A DNA stretch of 64,000 bases from assembly GCF_000620865.1 (NCBI RefSeq), contig NZ_KK211190.1:1563971-1627970 (forward strand), in the 5' to 3' direction. This DNA comes from Exiguobacterium sibiricum 7-3 (GTDB taxonomy: Bacteria; Bacillota; Bacilli; Exiguobacteriales; Exiguobacteriaceae). The notes beneath the pieces are model-generated. The model worked only from the letters and a program-made list of their open reading frames with translations. It made no database searches and had not been told where the DNA came from. Shown here piece after piece: positions 1-9,123 of the stretch. How positions within the stretch are numbered: position 1 is the stretch's first letter; each line of letters starts with the position of its first letter. The position numbers and the translations under genes were made by a program.

Positions 1-444
1 TTTATTTACTCGTCGGAATCCGCTATGCGTCAAGACTTTTTGCGAGGCTAAGTTCCCGTCCGTCGTTTTTGCTTCGACTTTATCGATTTCAAGCTTCTGA
101 CAGTGCTTAAGCAATAATCGAACCGCCTCTTTCGCAATCCCTTTTCCAGTATGTAATTGCCCAATCCGGTAACCGAGTTGCGCACTTTTATCGATCGGAC
201 TCCGGTCAACAAGATTGATTCGGCCAAGAATCGAACCAGTTTCGTTCTTGATCAAGAAAAAGACGGAACTACCGTCCTTTTGCTCCTGCAAGAGAGCCGC
301 ATGCCGTTCCCGAAAAATGTCAGGCACATAGTAGTCATCTCCACGTGACGGAATCGACTGCTCGAAATAACGCCGGTTGTCACATTCAAATGCGTATAAC
401 TCATCGGTATCGCCTGCTGTACAAGCTTTTAACTGAATTCTCAT
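1..444 (-). CDS. GNAT N-acetyltransferase, RimJ/RimL type (3' end outside window)
   Basis: Reading frame on the minus strand starts at ATG 444-442, a few bases after an AGGAG ribosome binding site, and is still open at base 1, so the C-terminus is missing. The 148 visible codons start MRIQLKACTAGD. They contain the acetyl-CoA-binding core of GNAT enzymes ('LGYRIGQLHTGKGIAKEAVRLL') and the following 'ASQKVLTHSGF' strand. Such enzymes transfer acetyl from acetyl-CoA to an amine, in the Rim subgroup often a protein N-terminus; the substrate cannot be told. Divergent from the MFS gene at 670. Confidence 0.85.
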   Translation of the reverse strand, partial: MRIQLKACTAGDTDELYAFECDNRRYFEQSIPSRGDDYYVPDIFRERHAALLQEQKDGSSVFFLIKNETGSILGRINLVDRSPIDKSAQLGYRIGQLHTGKGIAKEAVRLLLKHCQKLEIDKVEAKTTDGNLASQKVLTHSGFRRVNK

Positions 445-669
445 ACTGACTCCTCTTCATGAAGATTTAATGGTAGGTTGTCCATTCTTCCTTTTGATGA
501 AACGACTGACCCGGGACTCGCATTGATTTATGTCTTGTATTCGTGATCTTACTTCTTATTCCTTTTCAAACTCCTAATTACCCCTTTAAAATTCCATATA
601 TTATCATTATAATCATATAAGATACAGTTTATCACCGATTCATCACTACAGGTCAAGTTAGGAAACAGC

Positions 670-1896
670 ATGTTCATCAAACGAAATCATCATAATCTAG
701 CTACCCATAATGTTCGTGTGTTTTATTTCATCACCTTGTTCGGCACGATCAATCTCCTCGATCCGGTCATCACCTTATTTTATTTCCAGCGCGGCTTGTC
801 GGCATCAGACATTCTGATCATCCTCTTCATGTATTGTGCCGCCACGTTAGTATCGGAAATCCCGACCGGTGCCTTTGCCGACCGCTTCGGACCAAAAGCG
901 TCGTTTTTAACCGGCAGCCTGATCAGTATTTTCTCAACCAGTCTGTTGCTGATTGCGGATGACCTTTGGTGGTTTTCGATTCAGGGACTGCTGTGGGGAT
1001 TATCAACGTCCTTCTTTTCCGGTTCAGGCGATGCCCTGATTTACGAATCCTTAAAGGAAAGTGGTCAAGAAAAGACGATGAGTCAGGTCATGGCAAAGAT
1101 CTCGTCTGTCATGTTCTCCGTCACGATTTTCACCAGCCTGATTGGCGCCTATCTCGTCCGCGATTTGGCGGAAAGCCAGTTCCAATTTCTGATACTCATC
1201 GGAATTCTCTTCAAAATCATCGAATTCTTGTTGATCTTCAGTCTGATCAACCCTAAATCATTTGATCAGTTCCGGGACAACCCGTATACCCATGTCAAAA
1301 ACGGTTGGCAGATTATCCGTAAGTCCCCGGATTTGATTAAAGTCTTTCTCAACTTCACGATTGTGTTGATTCCGTCTGTCGTGATTTTCGGCAAATTTGA
1401 GCAACCGTACGTGACGGGAGCCGGACTTCCGGTTGCATGGCTCGGCGTTTTGTACGCAAGCGCCGCTCTACTCAGCATGCTGATCACCCGACATCTCGCC
1501 TGGCTGTTGCTCCAGTTTAAACGGACGACGTTGATGCAACTATCCGGCGTCGTCACACTGCTTGCTGTTTCACTGGCCAGTTTCCTGTTTGACAGCTTGT
1601 GGATTGCCTTAGTGCTCTTTTTTGTCCTGCGGATGCTTCGATCAATCCGCCAACCGCTTTATTCCGGTATCATCAACGAACACATCCCGTCCGGCAGCCG
1701 GGCGACGACGCTCTCGTTGCTCAATCTCGTCGATTCCGCGTTCGACTTAATCATTCTCGGAACGATGTCGTTTGTTGCGACCCTCGGATTACCGGCCATC
1801 TTTATCGGATGCGCGCTGATTATCGGAGTCGGTCTGTTGTTTCCGGTGCGGGAAGCGAAATATGTACAGGAGCAAGAAGGGAGACATATCGTATGA
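670..1896 (+). CDS. MFS transporter
   Basis: 408-residue, 12-helix major facilitator. Visible are hydrophobic segments throughout and the loop 2-3 signature 'GAFADRFGPK' (about residues 67-76). The N-terminal helix bears acidic and aromatic residues, and the fold matches sugar/drug exporters of the MFS_1 class. The start ATG lies 8-10 bases after AGGAAA. Its stop overlaps the next gene as ATGA, so the two are translated together. Substrate unknown; export of a small molecule is likely from family and from the small membrane partner. Confidence 0.9.
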   Translation: MFIKRNHHNLATHNVRVFYFITLFGTINLLDPVITLFYFQRGLSASDILIILFMYCAATLVSEIPTGAFADRFGPKASFLTGSLISIFSTSLLLIADDLWWFSIQGLLWGLSTSFFSGSGDALIYESLKESGQEKTMSQVMAKISSVMFSVTIFTSLIGAYLVRDLAESQFQFLILIGILFKIIEFLLIFSLINPKSFDQFRDNPYTHVKNGWQIIRKSPDLIKVFLNFTIVLIPSVVIFGKFEQPYVTGAGLPVAWLGVLYASAALLSMLITRHLAWLLLQFKRTTLMQLSGVVTLLAVSLASFLFDSLWIALVLFFVLRMLRSIRQPLYSGIINEHIPSGSRATTLSLLNLVDSAFDLIILGTMSFVATLGLPAIFIGCALIIGVGLLFPVREAKYVQEQEGRHIV

Positions 1897-2381
1897 TTTA
1901 CCGGAAAGTAATTGCGGCTTCGATCTCCGGCGCGATCTTTGCCATTTTGTTCGGTCTGTTCGTTCCGGATCCGACGAGCGCTCCTGCCAACTCGATTTGG
2001 CAGTATCTATCAAGTGTTATAATTACTATTCCGGCCTATCTGATGTACAGTTTTCCGTTCATCCTGATTTACGGCGGGATAACGTCACTTCTCAGTGAGA
2101 TCATCAGCCGACGGATCACTAAACATCAAAAAGCTGATTTCGTTGTTTCGGGTGTGTTGCATCTGGCATTCGGATCTGTTTTTTTCCTGATATTTAATCC
2201 TTACGCCGGTATCCTCAGCTTAGCTGCAGCACTCCTGTTTTTCGTGACAGATCGTTACTTACAAAACAAACGAGCTTCATACCGGCTGACGCAAGCCTTG
2301 ATGAGTCTAGAAATTCCGATTGGCGTCTGGATTTTGTTCATGGGAATCGTTTACCTTCAAAGCCTGGTAACTGGAAACTGA
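1893..2381 (+). CDS. small polytopic membrane protein, unknown function
   Basis: 162 residues beginning MIYRKVIAAS. The frame is open far upstream, but this ATG overlaps the stop of the transporter (ATGA) and is the natural coupled start. Roughly four to five hydrophobic helices (about 7-25, 38-60, 82-118, 140-157) with short charged loops such as 'SRRITKHQK'. No catalytic motif and no family I can name with certainty. Co-transcribed with the upstream MFS protein, so an accessory membrane subunit is possible but unproven. Confidence 0.75.
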   Translation: MIYRKVIAASISGAIFAILFGLFVPDPTSAPANSIWQYLSSVIITIPAYLMYSFPFILIYGGITSLLSEIISRRITKHQKADFVVSGVLHLAFGSVFFLIFNPYAGILSLAAALLFFVTDRYLQNKRASYRLTQALMSLEIPIGVWILFMGIVYLQSLVTGN

Positions 2382-2423
2382 ACAAGAGCGGACGACCTGA
2401 CACTCCAGGTCGTCCGCTCTTGT
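2381..2423. terminator. bidirectional Rho-independent terminator
   Basis: Perfect 19-bp inverted repeat, left arm 2381-2399 and right arm 2405/2406-2423 around a 6-base loop. It sits between the convergent genes ending at 2381 and 2423 and overlaps both stop regions. Confidence 0.85.
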
Positions 2424-3070
2424 TAAAAGTATGTATTAAACCCTATCTCATCTTCCCGCAGAATTCCTTTTTCATTGATGTATTCCGTGGTCAGATTTCC
2501 GTGCCGGAGTAACTTCTTTTTCTTTATAGCCGTTGCCAGCCGCGTCAGATTTTTTTCTTCCGTCGGTAACCGGTCCCGCTGCAGTGTAATCGTAATGAAC
2601 GGTGGGATTTTTGCTTTCTCATACTCGCTTGACGATGATGGATCCAGCTTCAATTGTTGGACAGCGTCTTGATAATACACTGCCTTGTATGCGGTCCCTT
2701 GACCGAAAATCGTTTCGACAAGCGGACGGATCTTTTCCGTCAGTGTCTGCGACCACTGTTCAGACAAGTAGGTATCCGTAACCTGCTTTGTCTGCTGATC
2801 GACATACACGAAAAAATCTATATTTGTCTTTAAGTCATTCAGTTGCACGGCATAATCAAACTCGGAGTACCTGCCCGTTGAGTCGTAGAAGACACCCGCT
2901 ACTTCAGCCTGTTGAAAGTGCTTCGCGATGTATGATTTCGTCTCACGTACGACTCGATCTGCTTCCGGTTCGTCCGGTTCCATGGACTGGACATACAGAA
3001 AAACAACCAGACCTGCCATCACGACCATGACACCAAAAAGAATCAGTAGCTTTTTAGCAAATGCGCTCAT
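2423..3070 (-). CDS. membrane-anchored extracellular protein, unknown
   Basis: 215 residues when started at ATG 3070-3068 (MSAFAKK), which follows a GGAGGGGG ribosome binding site; the frame extends 21 codons upstream to another ATG without a comparable site. One N-terminal hydrophobic helix (about residues 7-28), then a soluble, presumably extracytoplasmic region of about 185 residues. The middle contains 'FFVYVDQQTKQVTDTYL', resembling PepSY-like or YceG-type surface domains only loosely. Family not recognised. Convergent with the MFS operon, divergent from the lipoprotein at 3221. Confidence 0.75.
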   Translation of the reverse strand: MSAFAKKLLILFGVMVVMAGLVVFLYVQSMEPDEPEADRVVRETKSYIAKHFQQAEVAGVFYDSTGRYSEFDYAVQLNDLKTNIDFFVYVDQQTKQVTDTYLSEQWSQTLTEKIRPLVETIFGQGTAYKAVYYQDAVQQLKLDPSSSSEYEKAKIPPFITITLQRDRLPTEEKNLTRLATAIKKKKLLRHGNLTTEYINEKGILREDEIGFNTYF

Positions 3071-3220
3071 GTTACCCCCTCCTTTTTCCCTAATACTACC
3101 ATCCTGATTGTTCAATTGACTAAATTCATCCATATTTTTCTTTCGTATTTCTTTTAATATCCCTACAATGAAAATAATCCGTTTTTCTCTGAATACTTTT
3201 GATGAAAGCGTGGTGAAGAC

Positions 3221-3514
3221 ATGCGCCGCACCATTCGTTTACTGATTCTGGGTCTGTTCATAGTCTGCGTTTTATCCGGCTGTTCCAATGAGGAATATGT
3301 GATCGAAGAAATCCAAGGCAATCAGCTTTCGCTCGGTCCTGAGGAGCAGGATCCGGAAGCTTCGTATACCTTGATCGAAGTCACGATTGACGATCAGACG
3401 AAGATTGACGGTCGGACCAATCCCGTATCCGTCTTAAAACCGGGGGACATCATCCGGTTCGAATACCGGAAAGACAAACAACCGCTCGTCGCAACGATCG
3501 AGCGGGTCAATTGA
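3221..3514 (+). CDS. small lipoprotein, DUF3221-like
   Basis: 97 residues. Signal peptide with a lipobox ending 'LSGC' (Cys about residue 21), so the mature protein should be lipid-anchored outside the membrane. The mature part is a short beta-rich domain ('LIEVTIDDQTKIDG', 'LKPGDIIRFEYRK') of the sort seen in DUF3221/OB-fold lipoproteins of Bacillota. Followed 22 bases later by the epimerase gene and probably co-transcribed with it. Function unknown. Confidence 0.75.
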   Translation: MRRTIRLLILGLFIVCVLSGCSNEEYVIEEIQGNQLSLGPEEQDPEASYTLIEVTIDDQTKIDGRTNPVSVLKPGDIIRFEYRKDKQPLVATIERVN

Positions 3515-3536
3515 TAGAAGAAAGAAGGTCGATGAT

Positions 3537-4415
3537 TTGAAACTGACAGGAAAACGCATTTTGGTGACCGGCGTCACCGGGACGGTCGGCGCGCGTGTCG
3601 CAAGACGACTTGTGCCGGAAGCACTCGAAGTCCGCGGCTTGATCCGGAATCCCGATCAGCTTGTTTTCGTGGAGCAACTGGGTTTCACACCGGTCCTCGG
3701 TGACCTTACCGATCGAGCGTCGCTTAGACAAGCGATGGAGAAGATTGACTGGGTGATCCATTGTGCCGCCTATCTTGGAGAGGACCCGGTCCTTGCGCAT
3801 CAAGCCAACGTGGTTGGCGTCGAGCACTTGGCAGCTGTGGCACATGAAACGGGTGCACACATCATCCATATCTCGACGACATCCGTCTACGGAGAACCAG
3901 CGGACGGTCAGTTGACGGAGTCGTCGCCGCTCGCCGTTGACCATCCGGCACCGTACATCGAGACAAAAATCCGCTCGGAACGCATTTTGAACCAGTATGC
4001 AGCGCACGGACTTGATGTCCGCATTCTACGGTCCGGCGCCATCTGTGCCGAACACCATTCCTACTGGGGCGACCGCCAAGTCAAACGGATGCAGGAGGCG
4101 GAGATCGTGACTTGGGTCCATCCGGATGATGTCGTGAACTGGGTTCATGCCGATAATCTGGCCGCGATGGTGTACCTCGTCCTCACGCGTGGGAAATCCG
4201 GTGACGTCTTTCATGCGGTCGACGCCAACATTCCGGAAACCGACTTTCGCATGCGTCTGATCGAAGCGTCGGGCAAGCCGTATCGCATCCCGAACCGGAT
4301 AGCGGAGCATCCGACCTATTCGAACGACAAAATCGTTGCCCTCGGTTACCGGCCGGTTCGTTCGTTTGAAGAAACGATGGACAGGTTGGTTTATATGTTT
4401 CAATCTCCTGTATGA
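3537..4415 (+). CDS. NAD(P)-dependent epimerase/dehydratase (extended SDR)
   Basis: 292 residues starting at TTG 3537, about nine bases after AGAAGG; the ATG at 3532 is out of frame and stops at once, which favours TTG. The N-terminus carries the Rossmann motif GxxGxxG as 'GVTGTVG' (residues 12-18). 'TTSVYGE' supplies the active-site Ser/Thr, and Tyr140-xxx-Lys144 ('YIETK') is the catalytic pair. These are features of nucleotide-sugar epimerases and 3-beta-HSD-like enzymes. Substrate not predictable from sequence. Confidence 0.88.
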   Translation: MKLTGKRILVTGVTGTVGARVARRLVPEALEVRGLIRNPDQLVFVEQLGFTPVLGDLTDRASLRQAMEKIDWVIHCAAYLGEDPVLAHQANVVGVEHLAAVAHETGAHIIHISTTSVYGEPADGQLTESSPLAVDHPAPYIETKIRSERILNQYAAHGLDVRILRSGAICAEHHSYWGDRQVKRMQEAEIVTWVHPDDVVNWVHADNLAAMVYLVLTRGKSGDVFHAVDANIPETDFRMRLIEASGKPYRIPNRIAEHPTYSNDKIVALGYRPVRSFEETMDRLVYMFQSPV

Positions 4416-4483
4416 AACAAGCTCACGTCTGCTTCATTTAAATGGCTCCTGTCATTTTTTTATTCCTGCAGTACCTATTAAAT

Positions 4484-4517
4484 AAAAAGACATGATCTTT
4501 GTGATCAGTGTCTTTTT
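4484..4517 (+). terminator. hairpin terminator downstream of epimerase gene
   Basis: Arms 4484-4497 (AAAAAGACATGATC) and 4503-4517 pair with one bulged base and end in TTTTT. An in-frame ATG for the next gene (4492) lies inside this hairpin, which argues against its use as a start. Confidence 0.65.
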
Positions 4518-4656
4518 ATTTTTGATGCCCCGCTTTTATATCTATAAAAATGATTCTTCAGGTTTATTTGAATTACAATATCGAAATAATCCCTCAAAAA
4601 GCCGATATACTATTGAACTACAGGTGTCTTATCAACAGCTTAGAGGAGGTTTTAAT

Positions 4657-6927
4657 TTGAGAAACTTGAAATTCATATCTTTTTTAAGTCTTATTTTTGT
4701 TTTTTTATCATTCGGATTTCACTTATTTATATTTGAAGGACCGTCCTGGAAGCGCGTGTTAAATTTAAATAGTATTCAATTAACGGTTGGATTGTTAAGT
4801 ACTTATTGGCTGTTTAAGATATTCCGACGTGCAGCAAAGAAGGACCAACCCTTTTGGCTATTTCTCTCTGGAGGAACATTTTTTTCAGCGTTCGGGACAT
4901 TCATTTGGATAGTAATTATGTTACGTTCTCACACCGTTCAAACGCCCGTTTTTTCGTCAGTACTTTGGATTTGTGCTTACTTTCTTTATTTCAGTGCTTT
5001 GATTTTTAAATTACGTAAGGATAGCACCATTTTAGCAAACACGACGTACTTCTTTAATATGGCCATCTATATGGTGGCGGCGAGTTCAATTAGTTATTTC
5101 TACTTACTTCATCCGCTTTATCATCTGCAAAAAGAGTCTTTTTGGTTAAACGCCATCACTATATTGTTTCAATTTGCCGATTTAGGTATTTTATTTTTTA
5201 TTGTGACTGTCGGTTATTTAATACCATTTGATCGCAAGAACCATACTTTGATTTTTCTCGTTATCGGATTATTTCTACAGGTGATCGGAGATGTGATTTT
5301 TGCTCAACTCACCATCGAGAATACCTATGAAGCCGGTAAGCTGGTGGATTTCATGTGGACACTTGCTTTATTGTTCATCGGATTTACAGGCCTTCACTAT
5401 GCATCTACCCAATCGCAGTATACTTTAAAAGTTAAAAGACCTTTTTTTAGACGAGAATTTTTACTTCCTTATACGAGTATTCTTCTTTTATCTTTTTTAA
5501 TGATTAAATCGTATGAATGGCATCTAAATGCTTTGAGTATCGGATGGTTTACCATTTTTATACTCATCTTGATTCGACAAACGATCGTTTTAATAAAAAA
5601 TAAGCGCCTGTTGACGGAACTTGAGGATGTCGCATATCGGGATCGTTTAACTGGTATTGGTAACCAGGCGGATTTCATCCGGTCGACCCCTGAACTTAAG
5701 CAATATCCCAACACATCGATTGCAGTTGTAGTGGTTCATTTGGATCGATTTAAACAATTCATGGATGCCTTTGGTTATCATGTGGGAAATCAAATCATAC
5801 AAGTCATGAATAGCCGATTATCCGTCATCCTTCCGAAAGGGGTCCGTGTATTTCGGACGAGCGAAAATGAATTCACTGTGCTACTTCCTTACGAAAAAGT
5901 AGAAACGCTTCATGAACGATGTAACGAGATGATTGCTTTTTTACGGACCACTATGAAAATTGAATACCATGAGATCAGCCTGGTCCCCCGAATTGGAATT
6001 AGTTTATTTCCTGTCCACAGTGACGATCTAGAAGAGCTTCAAAGATTAGCAAGCGAAGCCTTGTATCATTCACAAAATAGAACGCATCATCTGTATACTT
6101 TTTATGATACTTCGTTCACTTCACGACTAGCACAGCATTTGGAAATGGAGACCCATTTGCGAAATGCACTACAATCAAATCAATTTGAAGTGTATTATCA
6201 ACCGAAAGTACATTTATCGACCGAAAACATCGTAGGTATGGAAGCATTGATACGATGGAAACATCCGGACTTCGGATTCATCTCACCTGCTGAATTCATC
6301 CCAATCGCAGAAGAGTCCGGATTGATCAATGAAATCGGTGAATGGGTGTTGCGTACGGCTTGTATGTATAATAAAAAACTCCAAATGTCAGGCTTCACGC
6401 CACTTCTGCTATCAGTAAATGTTTCGTCACTTCAATTTCAGAATCCTCTTTTCAGTGAGAAAGTGGAAACGATTTTAGAGGAAACAGGCCTGGATGCTCA
6501 GTGGTTGGAATTAGAAATCACCGAAAGTATTGTTCAGGATATTGAGGAAAGTATTTCCATCCTCCAAGACCTTGCTCGACTGGGTGTCGAAACGTCGATT
6601 GATGACTTCGGTACAGGATATTCTTCACTGAACGTATTGGAGCAGCTGCCGATCGATACGCTGAAAATTGATAAATCCTTTGTCGATCGACTAGAGGAGG
6701 ATTCCTCTTCTCCAATCGTCAAAACCATTATTGAGCTAGGTATGAATTTAAAATTATCGATTGTCGCGGAAGGGATTGAAACCTTGCAACAGAAAAAAAT
6801 CTTGCAACAATACGGCTGTCCGATTGGACAAGGGTACTTCTTCTCACCGCCCGTAGAAGCACAAGCATTTATGGCCTTGCTTCCCGTTCACGAAACAATA
6901 GTTTTAACGCAAATCAGTCATCACTGA
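4657..6927 (+). CDS. membrane EAL-domain c-di-GMP phosphodiesterase with degenerate GGDEF
   Basis: I start it at TTG 4657, seven bases after AGAGGAGG, giving 756 residues; an in-frame ATG at 4492 lies in a terminator and has no ribosome binding site. The N-terminal ~310 residues form about eight membrane helices. A GGDEF domain follows whose signature is 'SENEF' (about 402-406), so it should not make c-di-GMP and may bind GTP as a regulator. The EAL domain is complete: 'EALIRW' (529-534), 'SVNVSS', 'LEITES', 'DDFGTGYSS', 'LKIDKSF', 'AEGIET'. Predicted to hydrolyse c-di-GMP to pGpG at the membrane. DNA is AT-richer than its neighbours. Confidence 0.92.
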   Translation: MRNLKFISFLSLIFVFLSFGFHLFIFEGPSWKRVLNLNSIQLTVGLLSTYWLFKIFRRAAKKDQPFWLFLSGGTFFSAFGTFIWIVIMLRSHTVQTPVFSSVLWICAYFLYFSALIFKLRKDSTILANTTYFFNMAIYMVAASSISYFYLLHPLYHLQKESFWLNAITILFQFADLGILFFIVTVGYLIPFDRKNHTLIFLVIGLFLQVIGDVIFAQLTIENTYEAGKLVDFMWTLALLFIGFTGLHYASTQSQYTLKVKRPFFRREFLLPYTSILLLSFLMIKSYEWHLNALSIGWFTIFILILIRQTIVLIKNKRLLTELEDVAYRDRLTGIGNQADFIRSTPELKQYPNTSIAVVVVHLDRFKQFMDAFGYHVGNQIIQVMNSRLSVILPKGVRVFRTSENEFTVLLPYEKVETLHERCNEMIAFLRTTMKIEYHEISLVPRIGISLFPVHSDDLEELQRLASEALYHSQNRTHHLYTFYDTSFTSRLAQHLEMETHLRNALQSNQFEVYYQPKVHLSTENIVGMEALIRWKHPDFGFISPAEFIPIAEESGLINEIGEWVLRTACMYNKKLQMSGFTPLLLSVNVSSLQFQNPLFSEKVETILEETGLDAQWLELEITESIVQDIEESISILQDLARLGVETSIDDFGTGYSSLNVLEQLPIDTLKIDKSFVDRLEEDSSSPIVKTIIELGMNLKLSIVAEGIETLQQKKILQQYGCPIGQGYFFSPPVEAQAFMALLPVHETIVLTQISHH

Positions 6928-6938
6928 GGTTGCACCGA

Positions 6939-6968
6939 AAACAGACGATCACAATGATTCGTCTGTTT
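6939..6968 (+). terminator. terminator after phosphodiesterase gene
   Basis: Ten-base arms AAACAGACGA (6939-6948) and TCGTCTGTTT (6959-6968) with a 10-base loop, followed by a T-rich stretch, 12 bases after the stop codon. Confidence 0.75.
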
Positions 6969-7114
6969 CTTGTTTAAAAGACGCAGAAAGCGACATAGTT
7001 AAAAGTTTTCTTATGTAAACGAATTTTCATTCCCCTAAACCATAATTACCTGCTAGAACCATGAGGTAAGCATGTATAATGAATAAATCACAAAAAAAGG
7101 AGTATAGATGATAT

Positions 7115-9007
7115 ATGCTTAAATCATTACGATGGCCTTTATCCATTACGTTTTTTTATCTCTTCTTCTATTATATATGGATTTTAGCTTGGAATGATGA
7201 CTTCTATATTCAAGCATTCGGTGGAAATCTTTTTTCTGTTTTCGGAATCTTCATCGCCTTCGTTTGGCTCTCGTCCACAGTCAAAAAATCGAAAGGTACA
7301 GATAAAACATTTTGGATTCTACTGACAATCGCAACATGCTGTTACCTGATTGCAGAGATTATCTGGTTCATTACAGAGAGTATCTTTTTAAGGGCAGTAC
7401 CTTCTCCGGGTCTGACCGATGTTTTTTATCTGTTACAGGTTGTTTTTATTTTAAGTGCCCTGCTGTACAAAGTCTTTCATCAAACAAAAAAGCAAGAGCG
7501 CGTACCCTTCCTGTTTGATGTTTTAATTGTTTTAGTAGTCGCCTCGACATTTTCTTGGCACTTTTTAATTGCGCCCATTCTGGATTCACACGATATCAGC
7601 ATGAATGAGTTGGTCGTTTCGTTGGCGTATCCGATTGGCGATTTAGGAATGCTTTTAGCAACCGCTTTTCTTTTTTTCAGTGCGACAAAACAACACCAAA
7701 ATCTTTCGACACTACTTGTATTTGCAGCTTTATTAGTCCAGGCAATCGCCGACTCCGTTTACCTCTATTTGTTGTCGATTGGTGCCTATTTTTCCGGAAG
7801 TTTCATTGATCCGTTATTCATTGTCGTCATGATGATACTCGGATTGTCGGGATTACTTCATTCCTCTTCCAAAACGCCAGTAGAGTCCGAAGTGCTGATT
7901 GCCCAAATGAATATTTTTCAGCTGTTGACCCCGTATGGAGGTGTCCTGATTCTATTTCTTTTCATGGGCTTACACTCGACCGGAATGGATTCAGTCACCA
8001 TCGGATCGGGTCTATCAATTGTCTTAGTGATTGTCAGACAAGTACTCATGATTTTGGAAAATCAGCGTCTGGTCAAACAATACTACCGCAAGACGCAGGA
8101 GTTAGAAATGAGTGAAGAACGCTATAAATCGTTATTTGAATATCACCCGGATCCTGTGTATTCCACTGATCTTACTGGTCGGTTCGAAAGTGCCAATAAA
8201 GCTTGTAGCACCCTGCTTGGTGTAACAAATGAAAAAATACTCGGTAAAAACAGTTTATTATACGTCGATCCCCTTGATCGTGACCGTGTCACTTTTGAGC
8301 TCAAACAAGTATTTATTGGCCATCCCCGGAGTTATGAAACAATCGTTAACGGTCATAATGGAAATAAAGCATACATGCATATCACAAACATTCCGATCAT
8401 CGTTCGTGACAAACTGGTCGGCATCTTTGGCATCGGGAAAGACATTACAACCAACAAGGAAAACGAGAAGAAAGTTAACTATTTGGCCTACCATGATGCC
8501 CTAACCGGACTTAACAACCGGATTGCTTTTGAGGAAAAAATACATGAATTGATTAATACTCAAACCAATATCAACGCGAATCAAAACATTTCATTATTTT
8601 TCATGGATTTAAATCAATTTAAACGTGTGAACGATTCTTTAGGGCATGACGTAGGTGATCAACTTCTTACAGCTGTTGCTCAGCGTCTGCTTAATATGTC
8701 CGAATCTTTTACGATGATCGCAAGACAAGGTGGAGATGAATTTACTTTAATTGCGGAAAATATCGAATCTGATTCAAATTTGCAGGAGTTAGCAAGCATG
8801 TTAGTAACTCGTCTTCAAGATCCTTACAACATTCAAGGACATACCATTCATTGTCCTCCAAGTCTTGGTGTATCGTCCTTTCCAATGGATTCAAATTCAT
8901 TTCGAGAATTGATGAAACATGCAGATATTGCGATGTATGCTTCTAAGAAAAAAAGCCTAAAGGGAGCTTACACTTTGTATTCCTCACTCCATGAGTTAGA
9001 AAAGTAA
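7115..9007 (+). CDS. membrane PAS-GGDEF diguanylate cyclase
   Basis: 630 residues. About nine membrane helices (residues 8-315), then a PAS sensor ('SEERYKSLFEYHPDPVYS' onward, about 333-445), then a GGDEF domain with 'DALTGLNNR' (461-469), 'FFMDLNQFKRVND' and an intact 'GGDEF' (539-543). The RxxD inhibitory site normally just before the signature is absent, so product inhibition through it is not expected. Predicted to join two GTP into c-di-GMP. The membrane part resembles that of the upstream phosphodiesterase. Has its own start region after a terminator. Confidence 0.92.
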   Translation: MLKSLRWPLSITFFYLFFYYIWILAWNDDFYIQAFGGNLFSVFGIFIAFVWLSSTVKKSKGTDKTFWILLTIATCCYLIAEIIWFITESIFLRAVPSPGLTDVFYLLQVVFILSALLYKVFHQTKKQERVPFLFDVLIVLVVASTFSWHFLIAPILDSHDISMNELVVSLAYPIGDLGMLLATAFLFFSATKQHQNLSTLLVFAALLVQAIADSVYLYLLSIGAYFSGSFIDPLFIVVMMILGLSGLLHSSSKTPVESEVLIAQMNIFQLLTPYGGVLILFLFMGLHSTGMDSVTIGSGLSIVLVIVRQVLMILENQRLVKQYYRKTQELEMSEERYKSLFEYHPDPVYSTDLTGRFESANKACSTLLGVTNEKILGKNSLLYVDPLDRDRVTFELKQVFIGHPRSYETIVNGHNGNKAYMHITNIPIIVRDKLVGIFGIGKDITTNKENEKKVNYLAYHDALTGLNNRIAFEEKIHELINTQTNINANQNISLFFMDLNQFKRVNDSLGHDVGDQLLTAVAQRLLNMSESFTMIARQGGDEFTLIAENIESDSNLQELASMLVTRLQDPYNIQGHTIHCPPSLGVSSFPMDSNSFRELMKHADIAMYASKKKSLKGAYTLYSSLHELEK

Positions 9008-9016
9008 GTAATCCTC

Positions 9017-9123
9017 TTGAACTACCTCCACCTACGCTTCACTTAGAGGTGGAGGATTCCTGAGTTATCCGACCTGGTCGAAACCTGATCAGGCTAACCC
9101 CGTCGTCCCGACGGTTGAAGAAG
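9017..9123 (-). ncRNA. IS200/IS605-type right end, omega-RNA-like scaffold (relic)
   Basis: Read on the minus strand, this directly follows the TnpB fragment. It folds as small stem-loops: CCGTCG/CGACGG, the palindrome CCTGATCAGG, and a terminal 9-bp stem (9025-9033 with 9047-9055). It then ends with TTCAA at 9021-9017. This layout, including the 'GGAATCCTCC...' run before the last stem and the TTCAA end, matches what I know of right ends and guide-RNA scaffolds of Bacillota TnpB elements. The adjoining 'guide' position would be minus 9016 downward, the tail of the cyclase gene. Whether it is transcribed is unknown. Confidence 0.6.

Noticed and set aside
1599-1892. Longer reading frame upstream of the small membrane protein at 1893
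   Set aside because: It overlaps the MFS gene out of frame and reads like shadow sequence; the ATGA junction at 1893 is the natural start.
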